Source: Mesorhizobium sp. L-8-3 (lineage in GTDB: Bacteria > Pseudomonadota > Alphaproteobacteria > Rhizobiales > Rhizobiaceae). Taken from it: 64,000 nt of DNA. A model generated the notes under the pieces. It worked only from the letters and a program-made list of their open reading frames with translations. It did no database searches and was not told the origin of the DNA. Position 1 is the stretch's first letter; each line of letters starts with the position of its first letter. Of this stretch, positions 25,207 to 33,976 are shown one piece after another. The position numbers were made by a program, and so were the translations under genes. The stretch spans positions 7,689,501 to 7,753,500 of the forward strand of contig NZ_AP023262.1 in assembly GCF_016756615.1 (NCBI RefSeq), in the 5' to 3' direction.

Positions 25207-25506
25207 TCAGGCCGACTGCGCATGAACGTCACTCTCGTCGAAGTCGCGATCGACCAGCGCGACCAAGGCCTCGATCGCCTGCCTGGCATGTTCTCCCTCG
25301 GCGCGCAGATGAAGTTCCGTGCCCTTCGGCGCTTTGGTCGCCATCACCTTGACGATGCTTTTGGCGTCGATCCACGGACCATCGGCAGCGAGCGCCATCT
25401 CGATCCGCGCGGGAAAGGTCTTGGCCAGCTTGGTGAACTTCACCGACGGGCGCGCATGCAGCCCCACCGCATGGTTGATCAGGACCGTGGCCTCAGCTTT
25501 CGACAT
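25207..25506 (-). CDS. ptsH: HPr-family phosphocarrier protein
   Basis: A 99-residue HPr. The phosphorylated His17 lies in NHAVGLHARPSVKFTKLAKT, the standard active site, and the C-terminal half keeps the family helix pattern. The ATG at 25506 has GAGGAG six bases upstream and is preferred over the adjoining GTG. Lies 42 bases after dhaM. It should carry phosphate from the Enzyme I of this operon to DhaM. Confidence 0.92.
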   Translation of the reverse strand: MSKAEATVLINHAVGLHARPSVKFTKLAKTFPARIEMALAADGPWIDAKSIVKVMATKAPKGTELHLRAEGEHARQAIEALVALVDRDFDESDVHAQSA

Positions 25507-25548
25507 CACTTCTCCTCAACTCAGACCGGGGCACATGAACCGGGACGC

Positions 25549-25938
25549 TCAGGCCGGCGCCAGTTCATGCGCGGTGGCCACGACTTCCTTGAGCGACGCC
25601 CCGCCGGAGGCTTCCGTCGCGGCCATCACCGCGCCTTCCACGATCGGGGCGTTGCAGATGACGATCTTCTGCGCGCGCGGCTCGCCGATCATCTCAATGG
25701 CCATCTCGCTGTTGGTCTCGGCGCCGCCGAGATCGACCAGGACGGCGACACCGACGTCGGACCAGGCCCGGTCTATCGCCGCCATGATCGCCTCGACGCT
25801 GGTGCCCAGCCCGCCTTCCGGATCGCCGCCGCACCAGGCGAGCGGCACGTCCTCGCCGACCATCTGGCGCACCATGTCGGCCGTGCCTTCGGCGACCTTG
25901 GGCGAATGCGAGACGATGACGATGCCGACATTCTTCAT
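25549..25938 (-). CDS. dhaM: dihydroxyacetone kinase phosphotransfer subunit DhaM
   Basis: A 129-residue single-domain DhaM of the mannose EIIA fold. The phosphorylated His11 is in GIVIVSHSPKVAEG, and LVDLGGAETNSEMAIE is the second family block. In many bacteria DhaM is fused to HPr and Enzyme I parts; here they are separate genes. It rephosphorylates ADP held on DhaL. Start overlaps the dhaL stop by ATGA. Confidence 0.92.
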   Translation of the reverse strand: MKNVGIVIVSHSPKVAEGTADMVRQMVGEDVPLAWCGGDPEGGLGTSVEAIMAAIDRAWSDVGVAVLVDLGGAETNSEMAIEMIGEPRAQKIVICNAPIVEGAVMAATEASGGASLKEVVATAHELAPA

Positions 25939-26543
25939 GCGATGCTCCCGATATGATCCGCAACCGCCCGGACGAGCAGCGCCGTCGAGCGCGCGCCGGG
26001 GTCCATATGGCCGATGGAGCGCTCGCCGAGGAAGGATGCACGTCCGCGGAGAGCCTTCATCGGAACGGTCGCCTCGGCCGCGGCATCGGCGACCGCCACG
26101 ATCTCCGCGCCGGCCTTGCCGGATACCAGCGCCTGCTGCACGGGCACGAGCACGTCGAGCATGGTCTTCTGCCCGGCCTGCGATTTGCCCCGCGCACCGA
26201 CCGCCTCGATCGCCTTTCCAAAGGCTGAAACGAAGGCTGCACGATCCGGATTCCCGGGCAGTTCCTTGCCAAGCGCCATGAACAAGGTGCCGAAAAGCGG
26301 GCCGGAGGCGCCGCCGACCGTCATGACCAAACGGGTGCCGATCGCTTTCAGCGCGTCGGACAGTGGTTTGACGGAGGACTGCCCGGCCTCGGCGCGCACA
26401 GCCTCGAGACCGCGCTTCATGTTGACGCCGTGATCACCGTCGCCGATCGCCTGGTCGAGCGCGGTCAGTTCGTCGGCATGGGCGGCGATGGTGTCCGCCG
26501 CTGCCGCGATCAGTGCCTCGAGGTCAAGGGCCGCCGCCGTCAT
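25935..26543 (-). CDS. dhaL: dihydroxyacetone kinase subunit DhaL
   Basis: A 202-residue DhaL, the ADP-binding subunit. The Mg-ADP aspartates are seen in LDQAIGDGDHGVNMKRG; the GGASGPLFGTLFM loop and the late SFLGERSIGHMDPGA block are hallmarks of DhaL. It transfers phosphate from DhaM through bound ADP to the ketose on DhaK. Both its ends overlap neighbours by four bases (epimerase gene before it, dhaM after it). Confidence 0.93.
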   Translation of the reverse strand: MTAAALDLEALIAAAADTIAAHADELTALDQAIGDGDHGVNMKRGLEAVRAEAGQSSVKPLSDALKAIGTRLVMTVGGASGPLFGTLFMALGKELPGNPDRAAFVSAFGKAIEAVGARGKSQAGQKTMLDVLVPVQQALVSGKAGAEIVAVADAAAEATVPMKALRGRASFLGERSIGHMDPGARSTALLVRAVADHIGSIA

Positions 26544-27415
26544 GCCGTCATCACCTTTCCGGCGGGTGCGGCCTTCCGCCAGCCATTCCTGATATGGGTG
26601 AAGCCCTCGCGATAGACGGCCTCGGGACTCTCGGCGAAATCGCGCCAGACCTTGGTCGCGGCCGCCAGGTCCTTCAGGCCTCGCCCGAAGGCCTCGATGG
26701 TCAGCCAGCCGTCATAGCCGCTCCCGCGGATGGCCGCGAAAGTCTCGGCCCAGGGGATGTTGCCTCGCCCGGGCACGCCGCGGTCGTTCTCCGAGATATG
26801 GATGTGGACAATGTTGCCGACGTGTCTGGTATAGGCCGCGATCGGATCGGCCTCCTCGATATTGGCATGGAACGTATCATACATGGCCCTGATATGGGGA
26901 TGGCCGATCTCGTCGATATGCGCCGAAAGATCGGCCATGGTGTTCATGAGATAGCATTCGAAGCGGTTCAGCGCTTCGAGGCCGATCGTCACGTCCCGCT
27001 TGCCGGCATGGTCGCCGATGGCGCGCTGCGAGGATAGGGAGCGCTTCTTCTCGGCCGCAGTTGGGCCGGTTCCGGAGAAATGCCCGAGCGTCGAATGAAG
27101 CGGGCCGGAGAGATTTTTCGCGCCAAGCGCCTCGGAGCAGTCGATCGCCCATTTCATATAGTCGATACCGGCCCTGCGTGTGCCCGCATCCGGCGAGATG
27201 AGGTTCATCGCCGGGTCGCCCATCGCGGAGACGGCAGTGCGCTCCAGGCCGATCCGGTCGAGCATGGCACCGAGCCTGCTATAATCATCCGGCGAGCCGG
27301 CAAAGACCGGAATCTCGACGCCGTCATAGCCGGTCGCCTTGATGTCCTTCAGCAGCGCCTCGTGCTTCCTGCCGACGCTGGTGGTCCACAAGAACATGCA
27401 GAAGCCGATCTTCAT
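26540..27415 (-). CDS. sugar phosphate isomerase/epimerase-like TIM-barrel protein
   Basis: A 291-residue xylose-isomerase-like TIM-barrel protein of the D-tagatose 3-epimerase/hydroxypyruvate isomerase group. Expected metal-binding residues are visible in GLEALNRFECYL, MYDTFHANIEE, VHIHISENDRG and WLTIEAFG. The start MKIGFCMFLW at 27415 with GGAG upstream is chosen over a longer open frame. It is joined to dhaL by overlap, so it probably converts an imported ketose or polyol product to a form DhaK can use. The substrate is unknown. Confidence 0.85.
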   Translation of the reverse strand: MKIGFCMFLWTTSVGRKHEALLKDIKATGYDGVEIPVFAGSPDDYSRLGAMLDRIGLERTAVSAMGDPAMNLISPDAGTRRAGIDYMKWAIDCSEALGAKNLSGPLHSTLGHFSGTGPTAAEKKRSLSSQRAIGDHAGKRDVTIGLEALNRFECYLMNTMADLSAHIDEIGHPHIRAMYDTFHANIEEADPIAAYTRHVGNIVHIHISENDRGVPGRGNIPWAETFAAIRGSGYDGWLTIEAFGRGLKDLAAATKVWRDFAESPEAVYREGFTHIRNGWRKAAPAGKVMTA

Positions 27416-27627
27416 CGCACCGCTCCTTCGGTTCCTTCTCCCCGCAAGCGGCCAGGGCATGCACACATCTGTGTAGGACGAGGTGAGGCCTCTCGACAGG
27501 CGGAATTCTCCCCATAGACGGCTTGGCAATGCACATAATTCCGCCGGCCGTGCCATGCGAAGTACGCCTGCCATGAAAGTAGGGCGGAAAGCCTTTTGAT
27601 TGCAGTTGGATACGGTTTGGCGAAATA

Positions 27628-27782
27628 CCCCTCTCTGTCCTGCCGGACATCTCCCCCACAAGAGGGGAGACTGGCTGTCATCGATGACGGCACTCGTCCT
27701 GCAACGTCGACGATTGGCGAAATCCGAGCGGCCGGCCAGTCTCCCCCCTTGTGGGGGAGATGTCCGGCAGGACAGAGAGGGG
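27628..27782. repeat. inverted-repeat element, second copy
   Basis: Arms of 47 bases (27628-27674 and 27736-27782) with one mismatch, flanking 61 bp. Each contains CTGTCCTGCCGGACATCTCC plus a C-run/G-run stem. Same family as 25007-25160. Such elements are widespread in Mesorhizobium-type genomes, usually between genes. Confidence 0.85.
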
Positions 27783-27827
27783 TGCGAAGACACGCGGCAC
27801 TTTCATCCAGGATGGCGCCCGACGCCG

Positions 27828-27928
27828 GCCGGTGGGTCTCATCCGACCGCGCGGAGCCTGTCCTCGGGCTTGCCGAAGGCAAGACCCGTGGGCGAGGCCA
27901 CCTTCTCCCACAAGGGGGCCCCGTAAAC
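27828..27928. repeat. single dispersed repeat
   Basis: A GC-rich sequence beginning GTCTCATCCGACC and including GAGGCCACCTTCTCCCACAA. It shares these blocks with the left arm of the element at 30352-30525. It lies in the gap before the ATPase gene stop at 27993. Confidence 0.6.
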
Positions 27929-27992
27929 GGGTAGAAGACCGATGGCAGCACCGCCTTCGCCTTTCCGCTCTCCATCCACGCAACTCCAGTCA

Positions 27993-29015
27993 TCATCCCC
28001 CTCCCTCTATCCTCCTGCCTGCCGCATCGAAGAACAGCGGGCCGTGCAACCTTATCGTGACGGGATCGCCTTTCCTCAAGGGTGTGTCGGGATCGATGAG
28101 CGTGACCAGCCTCCGGTCGGCAACCGTCAGATGAAGATGGTTCTGATCGCCCAGATGCTCGATCCGATCGACGACGCCGTCGGCGTGACCGTTCGCCGCC
28201 TTCGCAATCGTCAGATGCTCGGTGCGCGCGCCGATGGTCGCGGCGGCCGCCGGCGCATCGCCGTCCGGCAGCAGCCCGCGCGGCAGGAGGTTGATCGCCG
28301 GTTGGCCAAGGCGAGCAGCGACGTGCAGATTGGCAGGCTCCGTGTAGATCTGCCGCGGTGTACCGATCTGGACCAGCACCCCGTCGGCAAGGATGCCGAT
28401 GCGGTCGGCCATGGTCATCGCCTCGATCTGGTCGTGGGTGACATAAAGCACGGTGGCGCCGAGTTCGGCCTGGATGCGCTTCAGTTCGAGCCGCAATTCG
28501 GCGCGCAGCTTGGCATCCAGCGAGGAGAGCGGCTCGTCCATCAGGAAGATCGCCGGCTTTCGTACCAGCGCGCGGCCGATGGCAACACGCTGCATCTCGC
28601 CGCCGGAAAGCCTGGTCGCGCGATTGGCGAGCTTGTGGTCGATGCGCACGAGCCTCGCGACGTGCTCGACCCGGCTGCGCACCGCATCCTCGCTCATCCG
28701 CCGGGCAGGGGAACGCAGCGGAAAAGCCAGATTGTCGAAGACGGACAGATGCGGATAGAGCGAATATTGCTGGAAGACGAAGGCGACGTCGCGGGCCGCC
28801 GGCTCGAGCCGCGTGGCGTCGCGGCCGGCGATGTGGATGGATCCGGCATCGGGGCGCTCCAGGCCGGCGACGAGCCGCAGCGTCGTGGTCTTGCCGGCGC
28901 CGGTGGGACCGAGCAGCACGACGAATTCGCCGTCGGCGATGTCGAGATCCAGCCCGGCCACCGCCTGCCGCTCGCCGAAGGCCTTGCCGACGCCCCTGAT
29001 CCTGATGTCAGCCAT
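27993..29015 (-). CDS. carbohydrate ABC transporter ATP-binding protein (MalK/UgpC type), second ATPase
   Basis: A 340-residue ATPase with Walker A GPTGAGKTT, signature LSGGEMQRVA, Walker B IFLMDEPL and switch His in YVTHDQ, followed by a C-terminal OB-type regulatory domain (about 240-340). MADIRIRG at 29015 is the best start; it overlaps the preceding ATPase gene by eight bases. With its partner it probably forms a heterodimer that drives the two permeases encoded upstream. Last ABC gene before the repeat-filled gap. Confidence 0.9.
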   Translation of the reverse strand: MADIRIRGVGKAFGERQAVAGLDLDIADGEFVVLLGPTGAGKTTTLRLVAGLERPDAGSIHIAGRDATRLEPAARDVAFVFQQYSLYPHLSVFDNLAFPLRSPARRMSEDAVRSRVEHVARLVRIDHKLANRATRLSGGEMQRVAIGRALVRKPAIFLMDEPLSSLDAKLRAELRLELKRIQAELGATVLYVTHDQIEAMTMADRIGILADGVLVQIGTPRQIYTEPANLHVAARLGQPAINLLPRGLLPDGDAPAAAATIGARTEHLTIAKAANGHADGVVDRIEHLGDQNHLHLTVADRRLVTLIDPDTPLRKGDPVTIRLHGPLFFDAAGRRIEGGG

Positions 29016-30105
29016 GGCTTGCCTCGTCATGGATCGCGGTACGGACTGCCCGGCCGGACGCCTTGTCGAACAGGGACAGGCGCGCGGCATTCAACGCCAG
29101 GCCGACATTCTCGCCGACGGCGAGCCGAAGCTCGGCCGGTACGCGAGCCTTGATCAATCCCCGCCCCGTCTCGACCGCCACGATCTGGGTGGTCCCGAGA
29201 TATTCGGTGCCGTAGACAGCACCGCGCAGCTTCGAACCGTCGTCGAAGCGTATGTGCTCGGGACGTATGCCGAGCGCCATGTCGCCGGCGGCGGCATCCT
29301 CGCGCAGTTCGGGCACGGCGACGGCGGCGCCGTCGACCACGATCTCACGCGACCCCTTCGGCAGGCCGCCTGAAAAGGGCAGGAAATTCATCGGCGGCGA
29401 ACCGATGAAATCGGCCACGAACATGGTGGCCGGCCGGTCGTAGATCTCGCGGGGCGTGCCGAACTGCTCGATGACGCCGTGGTTCATGACCGCGATCTTG
29501 TCGGCCATGGCCATGGCCTCCATCTGGTCGTGCGTCACATAGACTGTGGTGGCGCGGATGCGGTCGTGCAAGGCGCGCAGTTCGTGAACCATGAGGTCGC
29601 GGAACTCGGCGTCGAGCGTTCCGAGCGGCTCGTCCATGAGGAAACATTTAGGCCGGCGCACGATGGCGCGGCCGAGCGCGACGCGCTGGCGGTCGCCGCC
29701 GGCGAGACCGGAGACCGACTTGTCCAGCAGGTGATCGATGCGCAGAAGGCTCGCCGTCTCCTCGACGCGCCGGCGGATCTCGGCTTTCGCCATGCCCTGC
29801 GCCAGGAGCGGAAAGCCGATGTTCCGGCGCACATTCATATGCGGATAGAGCGCGAAGAGCTGGAAGACGAAGGCGATGTCGCGTTCGCGCGCACGCCGCT
29901 GCGAGACCTCCTCGCCACCGAGCAGGATCCTGCCCGACGTCGGCAGTTCGAGGCCGGCGATCATGCGCAGCGTCGTCGTCTTGCCGCAGCCAGACGGCCC
30001 GAGCATGACGAAGAACTCGCCGTCGCCGACGGTGAAGCTGGAGTTCTCCACCGCGGTGAAGGCACCGAATTCCTTCCTGAGATTTTCGACCCGGATCTCC
30101 GCCAT
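29008..30105 (-). CDS. carbohydrate ABC transporter ATP-binding protein (MalK/UgpC type), first ATPase
   Basis: A 365-residue ATPase. Walker A is GPSGCGKTT, Walker B CFLMDEPL and the switch His is in YVTHDQ, but the signature reads LAGGDRQRVA instead of LSGGQ. The C-terminal OB domain is complete. The altered signature next to a normal partner suggests an asymmetric ATPase pair. Follows the 65-residue membrane protein gene by three bases. Confidence 0.9.
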   Translation of the reverse strand: MAEIRVENLRKEFGAFTAVENSSFTVGDGEFFVMLGPSGCGKTTTLRMIAGLELPTSGRILLGGEEVSQRRARERDIAFVFQLFALYPHMNVRRNIGFPLLAQGMAKAEIRRRVEETASLLRIDHLLDKSVSGLAGGDRQRVALGRAIVRRPKCFLMDEPLGTLDAEFRDLMVHELRALHDRIRATTVYVTHDQMEAMAMADKIAVMNHGVIEQFGTPREIYDRPATMFVADFIGSPPMNFLPFSGGLPKGSREIVVDGAAVAVPELREDAAAGDMALGIRPEHIRFDDGSKLRGAVYGTEYLGTTQIVAVETGRGLIKARVPAELRLAVGENVGLALNAARLSLFDKASGRAVRTAIHDEASHG

Positions 30106-30108
30106 CGC

Positions 30109-30306
30109 CTACTCCGGAAACTTCGAGACGACGATGAACATCACCGTGCCGGCGAGCATCGTGACGAAGGAATAGGTGTAGAGCGGCAGCGCGAAGGGCT
30201 GGAACAGCATCAGGAAGCCGATGCCGATGACGGCGGTCGCGATGCTCTCCATGGGGCCGCGGCGCAGTGAGCGGGGCCAGCGTTTGCTTGGTAGCGTGTT
30301 GCTCAT
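30109..30306 (-). CDS. small two-helix membrane protein in ABC operon
   Basis: A 65-residue protein with a basic N-terminus (SKRWPRSLRRGP) and two predicted membrane helices (about residues 20-36 and 41-60, ending VSKFPE). GTGAGG lies five bases before the ATG at 30306, supporting a real gene; an upstream extension runs through repeat DNA and is rejected. It does not resemble DUF2160 of glycerol importers. It sits between permease and ATPase genes and may be an accessory membrane subunit. Confidence 0.65.
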   Translation of the reverse strand: MSNTLPSKRWPRSLRRGPMESIATAVIGIGFLMLFQPFALPLYTYSFVTMLAGTVMFIVVSKFPE

Positions 30307-30351
30307 GTGGGCCTCACTGTGATGACGCGCGTCGACCACGGCGCCAGGCGA

Positions 30352-30525
30352 CCCCTCATCCGACCTCGCTTCGCGAGGCCACCTTCTCCCACAAGGGGAG
30401 AAGGCCGGAGCCCGGCTTCGGCGACTCGGCAAATCGTCAACGTCGGATGATTTACGGAGCCGTCGAAGCCAGGCTCCTCCTTCTCCCCTTGTGGGAGAAG
30501 GTGGCCCGAAGGCCCGGATGAGGGG
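30352..30525. repeat. inverted-repeat element between permease and small membrane gene
   Basis: Outer arms at about 30352-30404 and 30479-30525 (CCCCTCATCCG ... CGGATGAGGGG, with CCTTCTCCC and GGGAGAAGG inside) enclose about 75 bp of unrelated sequence. It fills most of the 232 bp gap downstream of the permease gene, so it could shape transcript stability within the operon. Confidence 0.8.
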
Positions 30526-30538
30526 TAGATCGGCGACA

Positions 30539-31486
30539 TCATTTCCTTACCGCTCCGAAGGTGATGCCGCGCAGCAGGTGCCGGCGAAGCAGGATGGTGA
30601 AGACCAGGATCGGCACCAGGAAGATGGTGGTTCCGGCCGCGACCGCCGGCCAGTCCATGCCGCCCTCGCCGATGATGGTCGGAATGAAGGGCGGCGCGGT
30701 CTGCGCCGCACCCGAGGTGAGCAGAACGGCGAAGGCATATTCGTTCCAGGCGAAGATGAGGCAGAAGATGGCGGTCGCGGCGATGCCGGTCGTGGCCTGC
30801 GGCAGCACGACCTTGCGGAACGCCTGGAGCCGCGTGTAGCCGTCGATCATTGCGGCTTCCTCATATTCGCGCGGGATCTCGTCGATGAAGCCTTTCAGCA
30901 GCCAGACGGCGAGCGACACGTTGACGGCGGTGTAGAGCAGTATCATGCCAAGCGCGGTGTCGGAGAGGCCGAGTTCGCGATACATCAGGTAGATGGGGAT
31001 GGCGACGGCGATCGGCGGCATCATGCGCGTCGACAGGATGAAGAACAGGAGATCGTCGGCGAGCGGCACCTTAAAGCGCGAGAAGCCGTAGGCCGCGAGC
31101 GTGCCGAGGAAGACCGCCAGGAAGGTCGAGCCGAAGGCGATGATCATCGAGTTCTGGAAACGCGGCCAGTAGTTGGAGGGGCCGGCGATGACCATGTTGC
31201 GGCTGCGGGTGATGGCGTCGCAGGTCGAGGTCGCCGGGCCGAGGCTCTCGATATAGTCCGGCGTCTGCCGGGTCCGGGTGGTGAACAGGTTGCAATAGCC
31301 TTCGAGCGTCGGCGTGAAGACGATCTTGGGCGGATAGTGGATCGAATCCGGCGGCGACTTGAACGAGGTCATGACGATCCAGGCAAGCGGAACCATCGAC
31401 ACCAGCGCATAGAGTATGACGATGGCGCCGGCGACGCGCCTGGAGGTCGCGCTCGGTTCGACGACGGAATGGGCCGAGGCGCTCAT
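30539..31486 (-). CDS. carbohydrate ABC transporter permease (MalG type)
   Basis: A 315-residue permease with about six membrane helices. The EAA loop, which contacts the ATPase, is seen as EEAAMIDGYTRLQAFRKVVL. A long loop after the first helix (about 45-115) is typical of MalG-type subunits but rather large. Start ATG at 31486 overlaps the stop of the first permease by ATGA. Confidence 0.92.
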   Translation of the reverse strand: MSASAHSVVEPSATSRRVAGAIVILYALVSMVPLAWIVMTSFKSPPDSIHYPPKIVFTPTLEGYCNLFTTRTRQTPDYIESLGPATSTCDAITRSRNMVIAGPSNYWPRFQNSMIIAFGSTFLAVFLGTLAAYGFSRFKVPLADDLLFFILSTRMMPPIAVAIPIYLMYRELGLSDTALGMILLYTAVNVSLAVWLLKGFIDEIPREYEEAAMIDGYTRLQAFRKVVLPQATTGIAATAIFCLIFAWNEYAFAVLLTSGAAQTAPPFIPTIIGEGGMDWPAVAAGTTIFLVPILVFTILLRRHLLRGITFGAVRK

Positions 31487-32481
31487 CGGCTCTTCACCCT
31501 GTTCAAGGCCTTCACATAGATGTTGGCCAGGCCAAACACCGCGACGAAGAGGATGATGGCGAAGGCCGACGAAATGCCGGTGCGCCATTTCTCGAAGGCC
31601 TCTCGCTTCAGCGTGATCGAGGCGACCTCGGTGGTGGAGCCGGGTCCGCCGCCGGTCAGCAGGTTCACCATGTCGAACATCTTGAAGTTCTCGATGCCGC
31701 GGAAGAGCACCGCCAGCATGATGAAGGGCAGCGCCATGGGCAGCGTGATCGACCAGAACTGGCGCCAGTTCGAGGCTCGGTCGACCTCGGCGGCTTCATA
31801 GATGTAGTCCGGGATCGAGCGCAGCCCGGCCAGGCAGATCAGCATCACATAGGGCGTCCACATCCAGGTATCGACGATGATGATCGACCAGGGCGACAGC
31901 CGGACGGAGCCGAGCATCTCGAAGGACGACGGATCGATGCCGGTGAAGAAGGAGACGATGTAATTGAAGAGCCCGATCTGGGGCTGGTAGAGGAAGCGCC
32001 AGAAATTGCCGACGACGGCCGGCGACAGCATCATCGGGATCAGGATGATGGTCGTCCAGAAGGCGTGGCCGCGGAACTTGCGGTCGATCAGATAGGCCAG
32101 CGTGAAGCCGATCAACGTCTGCAGCAGGATCGTCCAGAACACGAAATGCGCCGTCGTCTGCATGGCGATCCAGATGTCGCTGTCGGTCAGGATGCGCCGG
32201 TAGTTTTCCAGCCCGACATTGGCGACCTCGGCATTCGGCCGGTTGGCGCGGTAGTTGGTGAAGGAAAGGCGGATCGCCCAGATCAGCGGAAAGATGTTGA
32301 TGGCGAGCAGCAGGATGATGGTCGGCGCGATGAACAGCCAGGCGACCATCCGGTCCGACAGGCCCCGGACCGATCGCGCCAGCGGTTCCGGCGTGGCACG
32401 CGCGGCGGACGCCGCCGCCCGGTCCAGTATGGAGAGGTTGGTATCGGTCACGAGAGGCTTTCCGCTGGGCTTGTCCTGCAT
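31483..32481 (-). CDS. carbohydrate ABC transporter permease (MalF type)
   Basis: A 332-residue permease. After a charged N-terminus come about six helices (first near 55-75, VAWLFIAPTIILLLAINIF). The coupling loop reads EAAEVDRASNWRQFWSITLP, lacking the usual Gly of the EAA motif. MQDKPSG at 32481 has GGAGAG six bases upstream and is preferred over a start nine codons earlier. Lies 65 bp after the binding-protein gene. Confidence 0.92.
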   Translation of the reverse strand: MQDKPSGKPLVTDTNLSILDRAAASAARATPEPLARSVRGLSDRMVAWLFIAPTIILLLAINIFPLIWAIRLSFTNYRANRPNAEVANVGLENYRRILTDSDIWIAMQTTAHFVFWTILLQTLIGFTLAYLIDRKFRGHAFWTTIILIPMMLSPAVVGNFWRFLYQPQIGLFNYIVSFFTGIDPSSFEMLGSVRLSPWSIIIVDTWMWTPYVMLICLAGLRSIPDYIYEAAEVDRASNWRQFWSITLPMALPFIMLAVLFRGIENFKMFDMVNLLTGGGPGSTTEVASITLKREAFEKWRTGISSAFAIILFVAVFGLANIYVKALNRVKSR

Positions 32482-32546
32482 GGCGAACTCTCCGTCCCGC
32501 GCCATCATATCACGGCGCGGGACGGGCTCGGGAGGATGCCCCCACC

Positions 32547-33872
32547 CTACATCTTGCCGTCATCCTGGAAAACTTCGGTCCAGTCGGCGATCAGCTTGTC
32601 GAGCGCCTCCTGGGCCGTACCCTGATCGGCCACGACATAGTCGTGCAGCCGTTTCTGCATCCCCTGCAGAAGCTGCGCGTAAGACGGCTCCTGCCAGAAG
32701 TCCTTGACCTGGTTCATGGCGACCAGGAAATCGGCCGCGAATGGCTGGCTGTCCTTGAAGGACGGATCGTTGAGCACCGCGTTGTGGCAGGAATAGCCGC
32801 CCAGCGCCCACCATTTCTTCTGGATGTCGGGCTGGGCGAACCATTTGATGTAGGCCAGCGCGCCGTCCATATTGTCGGTGTTGGCGACCACCGAGATGCC
32901 CTGTCCGCCGAGCGTGGAGGCCTCGGCCGTTCCCTTCGGGTTGACGAAGAAACCGATCTTGTCGCCCCCGACATTCTCGTCCTTGTAGAGGCCGGGGAAG
33001 AAGGCGAACCAGTTCATCGCCATGGCCGCCTGACCGGATTTGAAGGCGTCGAGCGTCTCGCCCATATAGGCGTCGGTGTAGCCGGGCGGCGTGCAGCATT
33101 TGTAGAGCTCCTTGTATTCCTCGAGCCCTTTCACCGCGTCGGCGGAGTTGACCGCGCCCTCCATGTCGTATTTGCCCGACGTCTTCTCGTACTGGAAGCC
33201 GTTGGCGTAGAGCGCCTGGGTGGCGCCCATGGTGATGCCCTCGGAGGCGCGCTCGGTGAAGATGGCGGCGCCGTAGACCTTCTTGCCGTCTATCTCCCTG
33301 CCCTGGAAGAACTTCGCCGTCTCGATTAGTTCCGGCCAGGTCTTGGGCACTGCAAGGTCGCGGCCCGTAGCCTGCTTGAACTCGGCCTGGATTTCGGGCC
33401 TGGCGAACCAGTCCTTGCGATAGAACCAGGCATTGGCGTCGCCCATGGCCGGCAGCGCCCAGTAGTTCGGCGTGCCCTTCGGCCAGGTCGAATAGGCATA
33501 GACGGTGGCATCGGCAAAGTCGGACATCTTGATGCCCTCCTTGTCGAAGAAGTCGTTCAGCTTGACGTAGTAGCCGTTCTCGGCCGAACCGCCGAGCCAT
33601 TGCGAGTCGCCGATCAACAGGTCGCAGAGCTTGCCGCCGGAATTCAGCTCGTTGAGGATGCGGTCGGCGAAATTCGGCCACGGCACGAATTCGAACTTCA
33701 TCTCGGTCCCGGTCGCCGCCGTGAACTCCTTAGAGAGTTCGACCAGCGCATTGGCCGGGTCCCAGGCGGCCCAGCACAAGGTCAGTTCGTCGGCCGTCGC
33801 CGTGCTGGAGTAGGCCGTCGAGGCGAACAGCGCCGACGCCAGGCCGAAAGTCACTTTCGATAGTGTCTTCAT
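32547..33872 (-). CDS. carbohydrate ABC transporter substrate-binding protein
   Basis: A 441-residue periplasmic binding protein of the extracellular solute-binding family 1. A signal peptide (MKTLSKVTFGLASALFASTA and on) cleaves near TATA. The mature part has the usual two-lobe pattern with LTLCWAAWDPANALVELSKE, GDANAWFYRKDWF and a C-terminal helical end. GGGAGG lies before the ATG at 33872. First gene of the ABC/dihydroxyacetone-kinase unit. It is shorter than GlpV of rhizobial glycerol importers, so another polyol or ketose is likely. Confidence 0.92.
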   Translation of the reverse strand: MKTLSKVTFGLASALFASTAYSSTATADELTLCWAAWDPANALVELSKEFTAATGTEMKFEFVPWPNFADRILNELNSGGKLCDLLIGDSQWLGGSAENGYYVKLNDFFDKEGIKMSDFADATVYAYSTWPKGTPNYWALPAMGDANAWFYRKDWFARPEIQAEFKQATGRDLAVPKTWPELIETAKFFQGREIDGKKVYGAAIFTERASEGITMGATQALYANGFQYEKTSGKYDMEGAVNSADAVKGLEEYKELYKCCTPPGYTDAYMGETLDAFKSGQAAMAMNWFAFFPGLYKDENVGGDKIGFFVNPKGTAEASTLGGQGISVVANTDNMDGALAYIKWFAQPDIQKKWWALGGYSCHNAVLNDPSFKDSQPFAADFLVAMNQVKDFWQEPSYAQLLQGMQKRLHDYVVADQGTAQEALDKLIADWTEVFQDDGKM

Positions 33873-33976
33873 GCGTTCCTCCCGTTGATCGGGCCGTCGG
33901 GATGACGGCCCTCGAATCGTCACCCTTCCTCCAAGGTTCCAGCCTTGCGGCCGGGCGTGAGCGATGTTGAGTAATT

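Larger units (their letters stand above)
27416..27992. other. repeat-filled gap between ATPase and epimerase genes
   Basis: This 577 bp gap contains no gene. It holds a motif GGCCAGGGCATGCACACATC near 27450-27470 that recurs at 34402-34422, the inverted repeat at 27628-27782, and a further single repeat at about 27828-27928 that resembles the arms of the element at 30352-30525. Transcription from the ABC genes may read through, or the downstream genes may have their own promoter; neither is evident. Confidence 0.7.

Noticed and set aside
30109..33872. Reading the importer as the rhizobial glycerol transporter GlpSTPQUV
   Set aside because: The binding protein is about 440 residues rather than roughly 570, the small membrane protein does not look like DUF2160, and no glpD is present.
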